Assembly: GCF_006539545.1 (NCBI RefSeq)
Contig: NZ_BJNF01000080.1
Location: forward strand, 1 to 54,446
Length of the DNA: 54,446 nucleotides
Direction of reading: 5' to 3'
DNA from: Nitrobacter winogradskyi
GTDB taxonomy: Bacteria; Pseudomonadota; Alphaproteobacteria; Rhizobiales; Xanthobacteraceae
The notes below the pieces were generated by a model. It did no database searches and had not been told where the DNA came from. It saw nothing but the letters and a program-made list of their open reading frames with translations. Below, piece after piece: positions 8,800-16,968 of this stretch. Within the stretch, counting starts at the first letter, position 1. Each line of letters opens with the position of its first letter. Both the position numbers and the translations under genes were made by a program.

Positions 8800-8941
8800 A
8801 GAGTCTGTTTCAACTGCGTTGAATCCGATTCAACTGCGTTGAATCAGACTCGTCGCTTATCTTTTTTTGAGCATGATCTTTTCCGAGAACCGGTTTCCAC
8901 TTTGCGCTGGCGCGGCCCTTCGGGTCGGGATCATGCTCTAG
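8800..8941 (-). repeat. Mosaic palindromic repeat, modules B+A (copy 2, inverted)
   Basis: Reverse complement of copy 1 with only a few differences, including the two B palindromes, the aaaagataagcgacga linker and the full A module. It lies inside the operon, between the DUF2271 and DUF4198 genes, filling their roughly 300 bp gap. Its outer end supplies the TAG stop codon of the DUF2271 gene. Confidence 0.9.
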
Positions 8942-9462
8942 GGCGTCAATTTCAATGTGACCGTGCCAAGCTCACGCTCCCCCTTGACTTCGCTGGTTGC
9001 GGGAGCCTTCGGTGGCCACTCGAACGGGATCTTCAACAATTCACGGCCGCCGACTTCGCGAGCGGCCTCGATGACGAGCTGGTATTTGCCCGGGCTCAGT
9101 CCTTCGAGCGGTTTGCTGGCGCTATCAAACTTGACCTGATGGGTGCCGGGCGCGCGGGTCGGACTGGATAATCCATCGACGGGCAGCGCGAGTTCACGGC
9201 CGGTGCGGCGCCACCACTGCCGCACGTCCTTGAGCCACTTCGTACCTTCGTTTTTCTTGTGGTTGACGTCGTACCACACGGCAAGATTGGTGATCTTGCC
9301 GCCGTCGGCCTGTTCCACCCACATCGCGACGTAAGGTTTATGGTACTCGGCGACATCGAGCTGGGGAACATCGATGCTGATTGTCGCCTCGGAAGCCAGC
9401 GACGAACTTAGCGTCGAACTTGCGGCAAGGGTCGTGAGTGCGGCGGAAATTAAAAGGCGCAT
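8938..9462 (-). CDS. DUF2271 periplasmic protein, putative flavinylation substrate
   Basis: DUF2271 proteins are secreted and commonly carry an ApbE-type attachment motif. 174 residues with signal peptide MRLLISAALTTLAASSTLSSSLA. Seen: an N-terminal Ig-like part with YHKPYVAMWVEQADG, NLAVWYDV, WLKDVRQWWRRTGRE, then VDGLSSPTRAPGTHQV (95-110), then PGKYQLVIEAAREVGGRE and KIPFEWPP. In relatives as I recall them, the block at 95-103 reads D-x-x-S/T-G-A-T-R; here Gly-Ala is replaced by Ser-Pro while Thr102 is kept. If ApbE modifies this protein, Thr102 is the expected site. The gene is second in the operon, 10 bp after the PepSY gene. Its TAG stop falls on the edge of an inserted repeat, so the last residues may differ from relatives. 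Confidence 0.85.
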   Translation of the reverse strand: MRLLISAALTTLAASSTLSSSLASEATISIDVPQLDVAEYHKPYVAMWVEQADGGKITNLAVWYDVNHKKNEGTKWLKDVRQWWRRTGRELALPVDGLSSPTRAPGTHQVKFDSASKPLEGLSPGKYQLVIEAAREVGGRELLKIPFEWPPKAPATSEVKGERELGTVTLKLTP

Positions 9463-9472
9463 TGTTTACCTT

Positions 9473-10138
9473 CTAGCCATGAATGAGAAGAACAGCGAGC
9501 AGGGTCGGAATAATCAGTCCCAGGGTCACAACCGGCCAGGTGGCCGGGCGCCGCCTGGCATGAAGCTGCAGAAGCAACAGGCCGGTGAGACAGAAGGTGA
9601 TCGCGGCGGCCGCGAACACGTCGATGAACCAGCTCCACGCCTTGCCGGTGTGGCGGCCCTTGTGCAGATCATTGAGATAGGCGATCCAGCCGCGGTCGGT
9701 CACCTCATAAGATACCGCGCCACTGCCATCACGCTGGATGCTGAGCCATGCGTCGCCGCCCGGCCGGGGCAGGGCGACATAGACCTCGTCGGACGACCAT
9801 TCAGTGTCGCGCTCCGCGGTGTTGACGCCGATCTCGCGTCGCAGCCACTCGCTGATGCTCGATGGTAGAGCCGCCTTGGCGCTGCCTGGATCAGACGTCA
9901 GGTCGGCGATCAGAGGTTGGGGCAGTTGTGCCTGACGCATCGTCACCGCGGGCTTGGATTCGATCTGGCCGGCATTGTTCAGCGTGATACCGGTCAGGGC
10001 GAACAGCAGCATGCCGATCAAACACAGGCCTGAGCTGATCCAGTGCCACTGGTACAGCTGATTAATGAAGAAGGCGCGGCGCTTCTTTCGCTGCCAGAGT
10101 TCGTCGCCGTCGACTGTCAATCTATCCGGATTGTCCAT
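9473..10138 (-). CDS. PepSY-associated TM helix protein (inner-membrane electron-transfer partner)
   Basis: 221 residues from ATG 10138; a TTG-started extension to 10198 is less likely. Seen: a basic N-terminus (RKKRRAFFINQLYQWHW), first TM ISSGLCLIGMLLFALTGITL, a periplasmic PepSY-like domain with DEVYVALPRPGGDAWLSI and TDRGWIAYLNDLHKGRHTG, then two TM helices (WFIDVFAAAAITFCLTGLLLL and VVTLGLIIPTLLAVLLI). His residues near the membrane (WHW, LHKGRH) are candidate haem or metal ligands. It is the first gene of the operon with DUF2271, DUF4198 and apbE. Known PepSY-TM proteins can carry electrons across the inner membrane to periplasmic flavin domains, which fits this context (inference). No TonB receptor is adjacent here. 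Confidence 0.85.
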   Translation of the reverse strand: MDNPDRLTVDGDELWQRKKRRAFFINQLYQWHWISSGLCLIGMLLFALTGITLNNAGQIESKPAVTMRQAQLPQPLIADLTSDPGSAKAALPSSISEWLRREIGVNTAERDTEWSSDEVYVALPRPGGDAWLSIQRDGSGAVSYEVTDRGWIAYLNDLHKGRHTGKAWSWFIDVFAAAAITFCLTGLLLLQLHARRRPATWPVVTLGLIIPTLLAVLLIHG

Positions 10139-10553
10139 TTGTCTCGTCGCCGGGTCAGTACTCTGCAAAATCCAGGAGGCGCGGGCGGTACCCTTCAAGA
10201 TCGTCCAAAGGTGTTTAGCGAAGCCGACTTCGTATTACTACCGCCCGAGATTAGGTTCATTCTAAATACCCCAGTGCCGGATCAGTCACCATGCGTCTTT
10301 CCGGGGCGTGGCGTGCGCAGCGCACTGGAATGACGCGTCCATGGTTTCTATATGATCCCCGCGCGGGTGCTCCGGTTCCCAGATTCGCGTACCCATTGCG
10401 AACCTTTGATGCGAGCTTCAGATCCAGGCCATGCCGGCATCCTGTCGTGCGGGCAGGTTCGGAGGCCCGCTTGACCGGATCCGCCGCGACGGGAAGATAA
10501 ACGTTTGAAGCGCACTGAGTTTTTGCGTCAAGTTGATCAAGGGTAAATGAGAT
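10139..10553. other. Divergent intergenic region between the PepSY operon and htpG
   Basis: About 415 bp without a convincing gene; it must hold the divergent promoters of the flavin operon (minus) and htpG (plus). A possible sigma-70-like pair on the plus strand is TTGACC (10471-10476), 17 nt, AAGATA (10494-10499), about 55 bp before htpG; the -10 is weak. I could not find a convincing RpoH heat-shock promoter. Confidence 0.4.
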
Positions 10554-12467
10554 ATGACCTCGACAATCGACAAGAATGGCGCGGCCGAAAGCCGGGTGTT
10601 TGAGGCGGATGTGGCCAAGCTGCTCCAGATGATGGTGCACTCGGTCTATTCCGACAAGGACGTGTTCTTGCGGGAGCTGATTTCGAACGCGGCGGACGCC
10701 TGCGAGCGTCTGCGCTATGAGGCGATCAGCGATCCGGCGTTGCTGGCGGACGAAACCAGGCCGCAGATCTCCATCACCATCGATGCGGAACGGCGGCAAC
10801 TGACTGTCGAGGACAACGGCATCGGCATGGGCCGGGACGATCTGGTCGACGCGCTGGGAACTATCGCCCGGTCGGGCACCAAGGCCTTCATCGAGCAGGC
10901 TCAGGCCGCGGAGTCGGGCGACGGCGTCTCTTTGATCGGCCAGTTCGGGGTCGGATTCTACTCCGCCTTCATGGTGGCGGATCAGGTCGATGTGGTCTCA
11001 CGGCGCGCGGGCGCCAAGGAGGCGTGGCGCTGGTCATCGGACGGGAAGGGGACATTCACGGTCACACCCGTGGATGAGAGTGAAGCCCCCGCGAGAGGAA
11101 CCCGCGTGACGCTTCATCTGACGGAAGACGCCACGGGATATACCGATCGGGCCAAGCTGGAGCAGATGATCAAGGAGCAATCGGGGCACGTGCCGGTTCC
11201 GATCGCGCTCATCGAGAAGCCCGGGGCCGAGCCGGCCGAGATCGCCGATGGCGCGGCGCTCTGGACCCGGCCGCGCGGCGAGATCAGCGCTTCCGAATAC
11301 GACGATTTCTACCGAAGCGTCGCAGGCCAGTTCGACGAGCCCGCGCTGACGGTGCATTTCCGCGCCGAGGGACGGCAGGAGTTCACGGCGCTGCTGTTCG
11401 TACCGCAGAGCCGGCCTTTCGATCTGTTCGAACCGGACCAGAAGCGGCAACTCAAACTTTACGTGAGACGCGTTTTCATCACCGAGGATGCCGACCTGCT
11501 GCCGCGCTATCTGCGGTTCGTGCGGGGTGTCGTCGACTCGGCGGACCTGCCGCTCAATATCTCGCGCGAAATGATTCAGGAAAGTCCGATCCTGGCCGCG
11601 ATCAAGAAAAGCATCACCGGCCGCATCCTCAGCGAGCTTGAGAAGCTGGCTGGCAAGGACGCGGAGGCTTACGGAAAAATCTGGGAGGCCTTCGGTCCGA
11701 TGTTCAAGGAAGGCATCTACGATGCCGTCGACCGGCGCGACACCATCCTCGGACTCTCCCGCTTCAAGACAACGGCCGGTTCGTTGCGGAGTCTCAAGGA
11801 CTATGTCGGCTCCCTGAAGGAGAATCAGACCTCGATCTACTATCTCGCCGGACAGGATGCCGCCCGTCTCGAAGCCTCGCCTCATCTGGAGGGTTTTCGC
11901 GCTCGCGGCGTGGAGGTTCTCCTGCTGTCCGATCCGGTCGACAGCTTCTGGGTCACGTCCGGACCGAGCTTCGAAGGAAAGCCTTTCAAATCCGTGACGC
12001 AGGGAGCAGCGGATCTGGCGGCGATTCCGCGCCTCGACGCCAGTACCGAGCCGTCACAGGGCCTCAGTGAGGGTGTCACGGAGTTTCTCGCCTTCCTCAA
12101 GACAACGCTTTCAGACCTGGTTTCAGACGTCCGCTCGTCGGACCGTCTCACCGATAGTCCGGTTTGCCTCGTCGCAGCCGAGTCGGGACCCGACCGGCAA
12201 CTTGAAAAAATTCTTCTCGGAGTCGGACAATTGGCGGGCGCATCCAAACCGGTTCTCGAGGTGAATCCGACTCATCCCCTGATCGCTTCGCTGGCAGCGC
12301 TCGGGCAGGATGATCGCGAGTTCAAGGAGGACGCCGCGCGGATGCTGCTCGACGATGCGCGCGTCCTCGACGGAGACCGCCCCAGTGATGCGCTTGAGTT
12401 TTCCAGACGCCTTGCCCGTCTCGTCGAGCGGGGACTGCGTCGCTCGACCGTGGGCGGCGGCGATTGA
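10554..12467 (+). CDS. htpG: Molecular chaperone HtpG (Hsp90)
   Basis: Cytoplasmic ATP-dependent Hsp90 chaperone, homodimer. 637 residues, normal length. Seen: N-terminal GHKL ATPase with LLQMMVHSVYSDKDVFLREL, SNAADACERLR (N-box Asn for Mg-ATP), DNGIGMGRDDLV, GTIARSGTKAF and GQFGVGFYSAFMVADQVDV (lid); the middle domain has LKLYVRRVFITEDADLLPRYL, GVVDSADLPLNISREMIQ and EIYDAVD-like helices; the C-terminal dimerisation domain follows after VCLVAAESG. It stands alone, divergent from the flavin operon and convergent with the DUF488 gene. A strong hairpin follows at 12505-12540. All key residues are present. Confidence 0.97.
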   Translation: MTSTIDKNGAAESRVFEADVAKLLQMMVHSVYSDKDVFLRELISNAADACERLRYEAISDPALLADETRPQISITIDAERRQLTVEDNGIGMGRDDLVDALGTIARSGTKAFIEQAQAAESGDGVSLIGQFGVGFYSAFMVADQVDVVSRRAGAKEAWRWSSDGKGTFTVTPVDESEAPARGTRVTLHLTEDATGYTDRAKLEQMIKEQSGHVPVPIALIEKPGAEPAEIADGAALWTRPRGEISASEYDDFYRSVAGQFDEPALTVHFRAEGRQEFTALLFVPQSRPFDLFEPDQKRQLKLYVRRVFITEDADLLPRYLRFVRGVVDSADLPLNISREMIQESPILAAIKKSITGRILSELEKLAGKDAEAYGKIWEAFGPMFKEGIYDAVDRRDTILGLSRFKTTAGSLRSLKDYVGSLKENQTSIYYLAGQDAARLEASPHLEGFRARGVEVLLLSDPVDSFWVTSGPSFEGKPFKSVTQGAADLAAIPRLDASTEPSQGLSEGVTEFLAFLKTTLSDLVSDVRSSDRLTDSPVCLVAAESGPDRQLEKILLGVGQLAGASKPVLEVNPTHPLIASLAALGQDDREFKEDAARMLLDDARVLDGDRPSDALEFSRRLARLVERGLRRSTVGGGD

Positions 12468-12504
12468 TGGCGCCCTGACAGATCGAACCTTGCGAATGAT
12501 CGGC

Positions 12505-12540
12505 GGGCCCGGCTGTCGCGCTTTCGAGCGCAGCCGGCCC
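12505..12540 (+). terminator. GC-rich hairpin after htpG, possible terminator
   Basis: GCGCT-TTCG-AGCGC core with a tetraloop, extended by GGCTG/CAGCC and GGCC arms with small bulges, 38 bp after the htpG stop. There is no T-tract, so it may be a Rho-assisted or mRNA 3'-stabilising hairpin between the convergent genes htpG and DUF488. Confidence 0.4.
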
Positions 12541-12556
12541 TCCGGGGCGGAGCGGT

Positions 12557-12928
12557 TCAGCTGACGCGGTCCAGAAGGACATCTCTCAGCACGACCGCGT
12601 TGTTGTGTGCTTCATCATGAGCCGCAAAGACGAGCGTGACCCGGCCCGCTTTTGCGCGGGTCCGCAGTTCGTCGAGCTCTTCCGGGTGCTGTTGAATCTC
12701 TTCCGCATATCGCTGCCGGAACTCCTGCCAGCGGGCGGGATCATGTCCGAACCATTTGCGCAGCCCCGTGCTGGGCGCGATGTCCTTTATCCAGAGATCG
12801 ATGGCGGCGTCTGTCTTGCGCAGACCCCTGGGCCAGAGACGATCGACCAGTATCCGCGTGCCATCGTCGGTGATCGGAGCTTCATAAGCTCGCTTCACGC
12901 TGATGTCCTTGGCCGCAAGCCGCGCCAT
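12557..12928 (-). CDS. DUF488 family protein (YeaO-like)
   Basis: 123-residue cytoplasmic protein. Seen: VKRAYEAPITDDGTRILVDRLWPRG, the family signature, then DLWIKDIAPSTGLRKWFGHDP, WQEFRQRYAEEIQ and a C-terminal VTLVFAAHDEAHNNAVVL. The last block, with Ala-His-Asp replacing the more usual strand plus acidic pair, closes the small alpha/beta fold. Family members are widespread and their biochemical function is not settled. It is a single gene facing htpG, with ATG at 12928. No frameshift or unusual composition is seen. Confidence 0.88.
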   Translation of the reverse strand: MARLAAKDISVKRAYEAPITDDGTRILVDRLWPRGLRKTDAAIDLWIKDIAPSTGLRKWFGHDPARWQEFRQRYAEEIQQHPEELDELRTRAKAGRVTLVFAAHDEAHNNAVVLRDVLLDRVS

Positions 12929-12977
12929 CAGAGTTTCCGCCGCTTTGAGGGAATCAAAAGCGTGGCCTCCAGATTCT

Positions 12978-13060
12978 GACCTGACGCGTTCTCATGACGC
13001 GAACCGGTATCCGTCCTCGGGTCAAGCCTGAGGACATGTCGCGCCCGAAAACGCCATCGC
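12978..13060. repeat. Diverged module C of the mosaic repeat
   Basis: Shows GACGCGTTCTCATGACGCGA and the ACCGGTATCC core and later GCCCGAAAACGCC, with extra bases in between compared with the compact copies at 17569 and 34382. It lies between the DUF488 gene and fdxA. Confidence 0.55.
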
Positions 13061-13115
13061 TTTTCGCCGCCCCGATATCTCGGCGCGCGATAGCAACGGC
13101 GCGGCGGGCGTTCGC

Positions 13116-13454
13116 TCAGTCGCCTTGACCGGGATTCGCTGAAAAATACTGCTCCAGCTTGCCGGCGACGCCGTCGAAGGTTTTTGCGTCGGCAGGCGCA
13201 TCGCGCTTGATGGTGATGTTCGGCCAGGCCGCGGAATATTCGGCGTTCAGCTTGAGCCAGTTTTCGAGGTCCGGCTCGGAGTCAGGCTTGATGGCCTCGG
13301 CCGGACATTCAGGCTCGCACACGCCGCAGTCGATGCACTCGTCGGGATTGATGACGAGCATATTGTCGCCTTCGTAGAAGCAGTCGACCGGACATACCTC
13401 CACACAATCCATGTATTTGCACTTGATACAATTTTCGGTGACAACGAAGGTCAT
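13116..13454 (-). CDS. fdxA: Seven-iron ferredoxin FdxA
   Basis: Soluble electron carrier with one [3Fe-4S] and one [4Fe-4S] cluster. 112 residues, normal for FdxA. Seen: [55 protein letters not shown]. Cys9, Cys17 and Cys50 fit the 3Fe cluster, and Cys21, Cys40, Cys43 and Cys46 the 4Fe cluster; the C-terminal extension [15 protein letters not shown] is typical. ATG 13454 is preferred to the open frame from 13505 because the family starts MTFVVT. It is monocistronic. A perfect palindrome at 13566-13585 lies about 110 bp upstream and could be regulatory. Partners are not evident from the context. Confidence 0.96.
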   Translation of the reverse strand: MTFVVTENCIKCKYMDCVEVCPVDCFYEGDNMLVINPDECIDCGVCEPECPAEAIKPDSEPDLENWLKLNAEYSAAWPNITIKRDAPADAKTFDGVAGKLEQYFSANPGQGD

Positions 13455-13784
13455 CTCGAAGACTCCGCGAAGGCAGATAAGGAAGCGCGACGAACATCGG
13501 CGCAAACCCTCACGTAAGCGCGGTTCCGCGATGCCCGTTCTCGATATAGGCCGTATATATCAACAAACGCCTTAGCCAAGGCGTTATATCACCGTGCTGG
13601 CGTGGAAACGCCGGGCGGAGACTTGTTTATAAGATACATCGTAAATAGCCCTTATATGCTCAATCCCGGCCGGAAGCAACATTTCATGGGATTCTTCGGG
13701 GGCGGCAGGCTCCGCTTCGCCCTGAAAACACGCCAATGTGAAGCGAGCCCAGAACCTGTTCCCAACCTGCGAAAGGACAAAAAC
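13455..13784. promoter_or_regulatory. Divergent regulatory region of fdxA and the pterin dehydratase gene, with a perfect palindrome
   Basis: The 330 bp hold no gene. At 13566-13585 lies the palindrome AACGCCTT-AGCC-AAGGCGTT, flanked by AT-rich tatata sequence (13554-13560), which suits an operator beside a divergent promoter; it could also be a hairpin. No known consensus was recognised. Confidence 0.4.
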
Positions 13785-14090
13785 ATGGTGGAGCGATTGT
13801 CGGATGAAGCACGAAGCAGAGCGCTCAAAGAACTGCCGGGCTGGTCGCCGGTCGCGGGTCGCGAGGCCATCACGCGTACTTTCACGTTCCGGGACTTCAA
13901 CGAGGCTTTCGGCTTCATGACCCGCGTCGCGCTGGTCGCCGAAAAGAGTGACCACCACCCGGAGTGGCGCAATGTCTACAGGACGGTGGAGGTCGTGCTC
14001 GCGACCCACGATGCCGGCGGCGTCACCGAGCGCGACATCAGGCTGGCGGAGGCGATGAACACGATCGCAGGACAGCGCGGCGGGATTTGA
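13785..14090 (+). CDS. phhB: 4a-hydroxytetrahydrobiopterin dehydratase (pterin-4a-carbinolamine dehydratase)
   Basis: Dehydrates the 4a-carbinolamine formed by aromatic amino-acid hydroxylases so that the pterin cofactor can be recycled. 101 residues, normal length. Seen: [37 protein letters not shown], the active-site motif [18 protein letters not shown] (two His plus Pro-Glu-Trp) and [19 protein letters not shown] 13785 is chosen because the upstream open frame does not resemble the family. It is followed 96 bp later by the DUF1232 gene on the same strand. No phenylalanine hydroxylase gene lies in the window, so the partner is elsewhere or the protein has another role. Confidence 0.93.
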   Translation: MVERLSDEARSRALKELPGWSPVAGREAITRTFTFRDFNEAFGFMTRVALVAEKSDHHPEWRNVYRTVEVVLATHDAGGVTERDIRLAEAMNTIAGQRGGI

Positions 14091-14186
14091 GCGAGGCGAT
14101 CCTGTGATCTTGCAGCGGAGAAACATAGTTCCCACTTTGTAGGTGCGGCGGCATTGACGAACCGCGACATAAGTTCGGGAACCTTG

Positions 14187-14567
14187 ATGACGGCATCGAA
14201 ACACAGTGTGGGATTTGAGCCGGCCGATCGGCTGGCGCAGGACCGCGACAATGTGCGCCGGCGGTTCTGGGGCAAGCTGAAGCGCGTCGTTGCTCATGTG
14301 CCCTTCGCCGAAGACTTGTTGGCTGCCTACTACTGCGCATTCGACAAGCAGACGCCGCGTCATGTGCAGGCGTCGCTGCTCGGCGCCATCGCCTACTTCA
14401 TCATCCCGCTCGATTTCGTTCCCGACATGCTGCCGGTGCTCGGCTTCACCGACGACGCCGCGGTGCTCGCGACGGCGATCAGGATCGTCGCCGCGCATAT
14501 CACGCCGGAGCATCGTGAGGCCGCGCGCGCGGCATTAAAGCGCGGGATAGAGAACGAAGCGGCGTGA
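14187..14567 (+). CDS. DUF1232 (YkvA-like) membrane-associated protein
   Basis: 126 residues from ATG 14187; an earlier TTG at 14154 adds 11 residues and is less convincing. Seen: a charged N-terminal helix (RDNVRRRFWGKLKRVVAHV), then the DUF1232 signature AYFIIPLDFVPDMLPVLGF with TDDAAVLATAIRIV and a C-terminal helix. Family members are small proteins with one or two hydrophobic helices; the function is unknown. The gene is in the same direction as the pterin dehydratase, but the 96 bp gap does not prove co-transcription. Confidence 0.85.
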   Translation: MTASKHSVGFEPADRLAQDRDNVRRRFWGKLKRVVAHVPFAEDLLAAYYCAFDKQTPRHVQASLLGAIAYFIIPLDFVPDMLPVLGFTDDAAVLATAIRIVAAHITPEHREAARAALKRGIENEAA

Positions 14568-14926
14568 CGCCTCAGGCCATGCCGATACCCACGCTTCATG
14601 ATGAAGGCGTGGCTCCTGTCGCGATCGCTTTAGCATTTCCGGCGAAGTGGGTATCGGTTTCGCCGCAAGAAAATGCGACCAGACAATCATTTCCAGAGCA
14701 TGGTCCAACTTGATCGGATCACGTTCCAAACATCGCATGACTTCGTCACGCGATCGTGCGCGGCGTCATTGCGTGCCGCCGAGCCGGGCGGAGAACTTGC
14801 GAATCGTGCCGCGAGCCGCAAGGATAGGCCGCCTTCACAAATCAGGCGTTTCCAGTTATCCCCGGTGATGTGTGATCCGCGCACGTCAAGCCATCTTCCA
14901 GCACAAATGATGAAGGACGAGATTTG
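14568..14926. repeat. Intergenic region carrying a module E repeat copy (about 14634-14735)
   Basis: About 360 bp without a gene. It contains TTCCGGCGAAGTGGGTATCG, CGCCGCAAGAAAATGCGACC, AGACAAT and AGCATGGTCCAACTTGATCGG. This module recurs at 37508-37603 and, inverted, at 52126-52216, where it is translated as the end of glcB. The rest shows no motif I recognise; the promoter for the ialB-like gene should lie here. Confidence 0.75.
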
Positions 14927-15475
14927 ATGATGTCTATGCGGCAATTGCTGACAGTTCTGGTGGGAAGTCTGCTCGCAGGTGGGCTCGGCCTTGCTCCCGC
15001 ATTCAGCGCACCGACAGCCGGCAGTTCCGAGCCGACGCTGCTGGGACAGTTCGGCGCATGGGGCGCCTATACCGCCTCGCCTAATGGCAAGAAAGTGTGT
15101 TTCGCTCTCTCCAAGCCGACGTCTTCAAAGACCACTCCGCCGAATCGGCCGCGCGATACGGCCTATGCTTTCGTTTCGACCCGGCCGGCGGAGAAGGTGA
15201 CGAACGAAGTATCGGTCACAATGGGCTATCCGCTCAAGCCGGGCTCGGAAGCTACGCTCGAGGTCAGCGGTACAAGCTACGCGATGTACACCCAGGGCGA
15301 CGGCATCTGGATCAAGAGCGCGGCTGATGAGGATCGGTTGATCGATGCCATGCGCAAGGGCTCGGAAGCGACCGTCAAGGGCGTGTCGTCGAAGGGGACG
15401 CAAACCACGGATGTGTTTTCCCTCAAGGGACTGTCCCAGGCGCTGGACAAGGTCGCGCAGGATTGCAAGCGCTAG
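14927..15475 (+). CDS. IalB-type (invasion-associated locus B) secreted protein
   Basis: Small periplasmic or outer-membrane-associated protein of the IalB family, common in Rhizobiales. In Bartonella the namesake supports erythrocyte invasion; in free-living relatives the role is unknown. 182 residues. Seen: signal peptide MMSMRQLLTVLVGSLLAGGLGLAPAFSA, then LLGQFGAWGAYTASPNGKKVCFALSKP (family start with WGAY..G..KVC), RDTAYAFVSTRPAEKVTNEV, YAMYTQGDGIWIKSAADE and the end LDKVAQDCKR; two Cys could form a disulfide. AAGGA lies upstream of ATG 14927. The TAG stop abuts a mosaic repeat (from 15473). Confidence 0.85.
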   Translation: MMSMRQLLTVLVGSLLAGGLGLAPAFSAPTAGSSEPTLLGQFGAWGAYTASPNGKKVCFALSKPTSSKTTPPNRPRDTAYAFVSTRPAEKVTNEVSVTMGYPLKPGSEATLEVSGTSYAMYTQGDGIWIKSAADEDRLIDAMRKGSEATVKGVSSKGTQTTDVFSLKGLSQALDKVAQDCKR

Positions 15476-15592
15476 AATACGATCCAGATCCGAAGGGCCG
15501 CGCCAGCGCAAAGTGGAAACTGGCTTTCGAATAGGATTGTGCTCGGTCGGAAGAACGGGATGGGGTCTGGTTCAACGCGGTTGAATCAGACC
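15473..15592 (+). repeat. Mosaic repeat, diverged modules A+B
   Basis: Shows the GAAGGGCCGCGCCAGCGCAA block and AAAGTGGAAACTGGCTTTCG of module A, then GGTTCAACGCGGTTGAATCA of module B flanked by GGGTCTG/CAGACCC. It begins right at the stop codon of the ialB-like gene and ends about 55 bp before rlmN. Confidence 0.85.
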
Positions 15593-15648
15593 CCATCATT
15601 GCTGTCCTTGCTACGTTTACCGGCTTTTCAGCGGGCGCTGGAAAGCCT

Positions 15649-16932
15649 ATGTCATGCTGCATGACCGAGACGCCCGGCAACCTGAGCACCATACCGACTG
15701 AGACAGACATCGCGGCGAGCAAACCGGGTGCGCCCGGAATGGCGACCGGCGGCGCTCCTCTGGAGAAAGTCGCGCTCGAAACCTACGTGCCGCCGGCGAA
15801 GCCTTCGCTGATCGGCTTGTCGCGCGCGGAGATTGCCGAGCGGTTCGCCGCCATTGGCATCCCGCGGGAGCAACGCAGGATGCGGGTGCAGCAACTCTGG
15901 CACTGGATGTATGTTCGCGGGGCCCGCACCTTCGCCGAAATGACCAGCGTGTCGAAAGACATGCGTGCTGAACTCGAAAAGCACGTCACGGTCGATCGTC
16001 CCGAAGTCGTTGCCGAACAGATTTCCAGCGATGGAACACGCAAATGGCTGCTGCGGCTGCCGAGCGGTAACGATCTCGAAAAGCCGCATGAAGTCGAATG
16101 CGTCTACATTCCCGAGACCGACCGCGGCACGCTGTGCGTCTCGTCGCAGGTCGGCTGCACGCTGAACTGTTCCTTCTGCCACACCGGTACCCAACGCCTG
16201 GTGCGCAATCTTACGGCGGGCGAGATCGTCGGCCAGATCATGGTTGCGCGCGATCGTTTGAACGACTGGGCCGACCGCGAGACGCCGCATGGCAATCGTC
16301 TTGTCACCAACATCGTGATGATGGGGATGGGTGAACCGCTTTACAATTTCGACGCGGTTCGCGACGGGCTTCTGATTGTAGCCGACAACGAAGGCATCGG
16401 CATCTCGAAGCGGCGGATCACGCTGTCGACGTCGGGCGTGGTTCCGAACATCGTTCGCGCCGGCGAGGAGATCGGCGTCATGCTGGCGATCTCGCTACAT
16501 GCGGTGCGCGACGAGTTGCGCGACGAACTGGTGCCGTTGAACCGCAAGTATCCGATCGCCGAACTGATGCAGGCGTGCCGTGATTATCCGGCGGCCTCCA
16601 ACGCAAAACGGATCACGTTCGAATATGTGATGCTCAAGGGCGTCAATGATTCGCTTGAGGACGCCAGGCGGCTGGTGAAGCTGCTCAAGGGCATCCACGC
16701 CAAGATCAATCTGATTCCATTCAATCCGTGGCCGGGCACACGCTATGAGTGCTCCGACTGGGATCAGATCGAGAAATTTTCTGAATACGTTTTCAACGCC
16801 GGGTACTCCTCCCCGGTGCGCACGCCGCGCGGCCGCGACATTCTGGCCGCCTGCGGACAACTCAAGTCCGAAACCGAGAAGCTGTCCGCTCGTGAGCGTC
16901 AGGCGCTCCGCGCCATGGCGATGACGGATTAA
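15649..16932 (+). CDS. rlmN: Dual-specificity 23S rRNA/tRNA adenine-C2 methyltransferase RlmN
   Basis: Radical-SAM enzyme that methylates C2 of A2503 in 23S rRNA and A37 in some tRNAs. 427 residues; the first 50 or so are an alphaproteobacterial extension. Seen: [16 protein letters not shown] and [20 protein letters not shown] of the N-terminal domain, [18 protein letters not shown] (CxxxCxxC cluster), [15 protein letters not shown] (GxGEPL), [50 protein letters not shown], and the C-terminal catalytic Cys in [18 protein letters not shown] 15649 is used; ATG 15661 is an alternative start. It is followed 36 bp later by a small membrane-protein gene. Confidence 0.97.
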   Translation: MSCCMTETPGNLSTIPTETDIAASKPGAPGMATGGAPLEKVALETYVPPAKPSLIGLSRAEIAERFAAIGIPREQRRMRVQQLWHWMYVRGARTFAEMTSVSKDMRAELEKHVTVDRPEVVAEQISSDGTRKWLLRLPSGNDLEKPHEVECVYIPETDRGTLCVSSQVGCTLNCSFCHTGTQRLVRNLTAGEIVGQIMVARDRLNDWADRETPHGNRLVTNIVMMGMGEPLYNFDAVRDGLLIVADNEGIGISKRRITLSTSGVVPNIVRAGEEIGVMLAISLHAVRDELRDELVPLNRKYPIAELMQACRDYPAASNAKRITFEYVMLKGVNDSLEDARRLVKLLKGIHAKINLIPFNPWPGTRYECSDWDQIEKFSEYVFNAGYSSPVRTPRGRDILAACGQLKSETEKLSARERQALRAMAMTD

Positions 16933-16968
16933 GGGGATGAGGGCCATCATCGCGGATGGATTGCCGTC

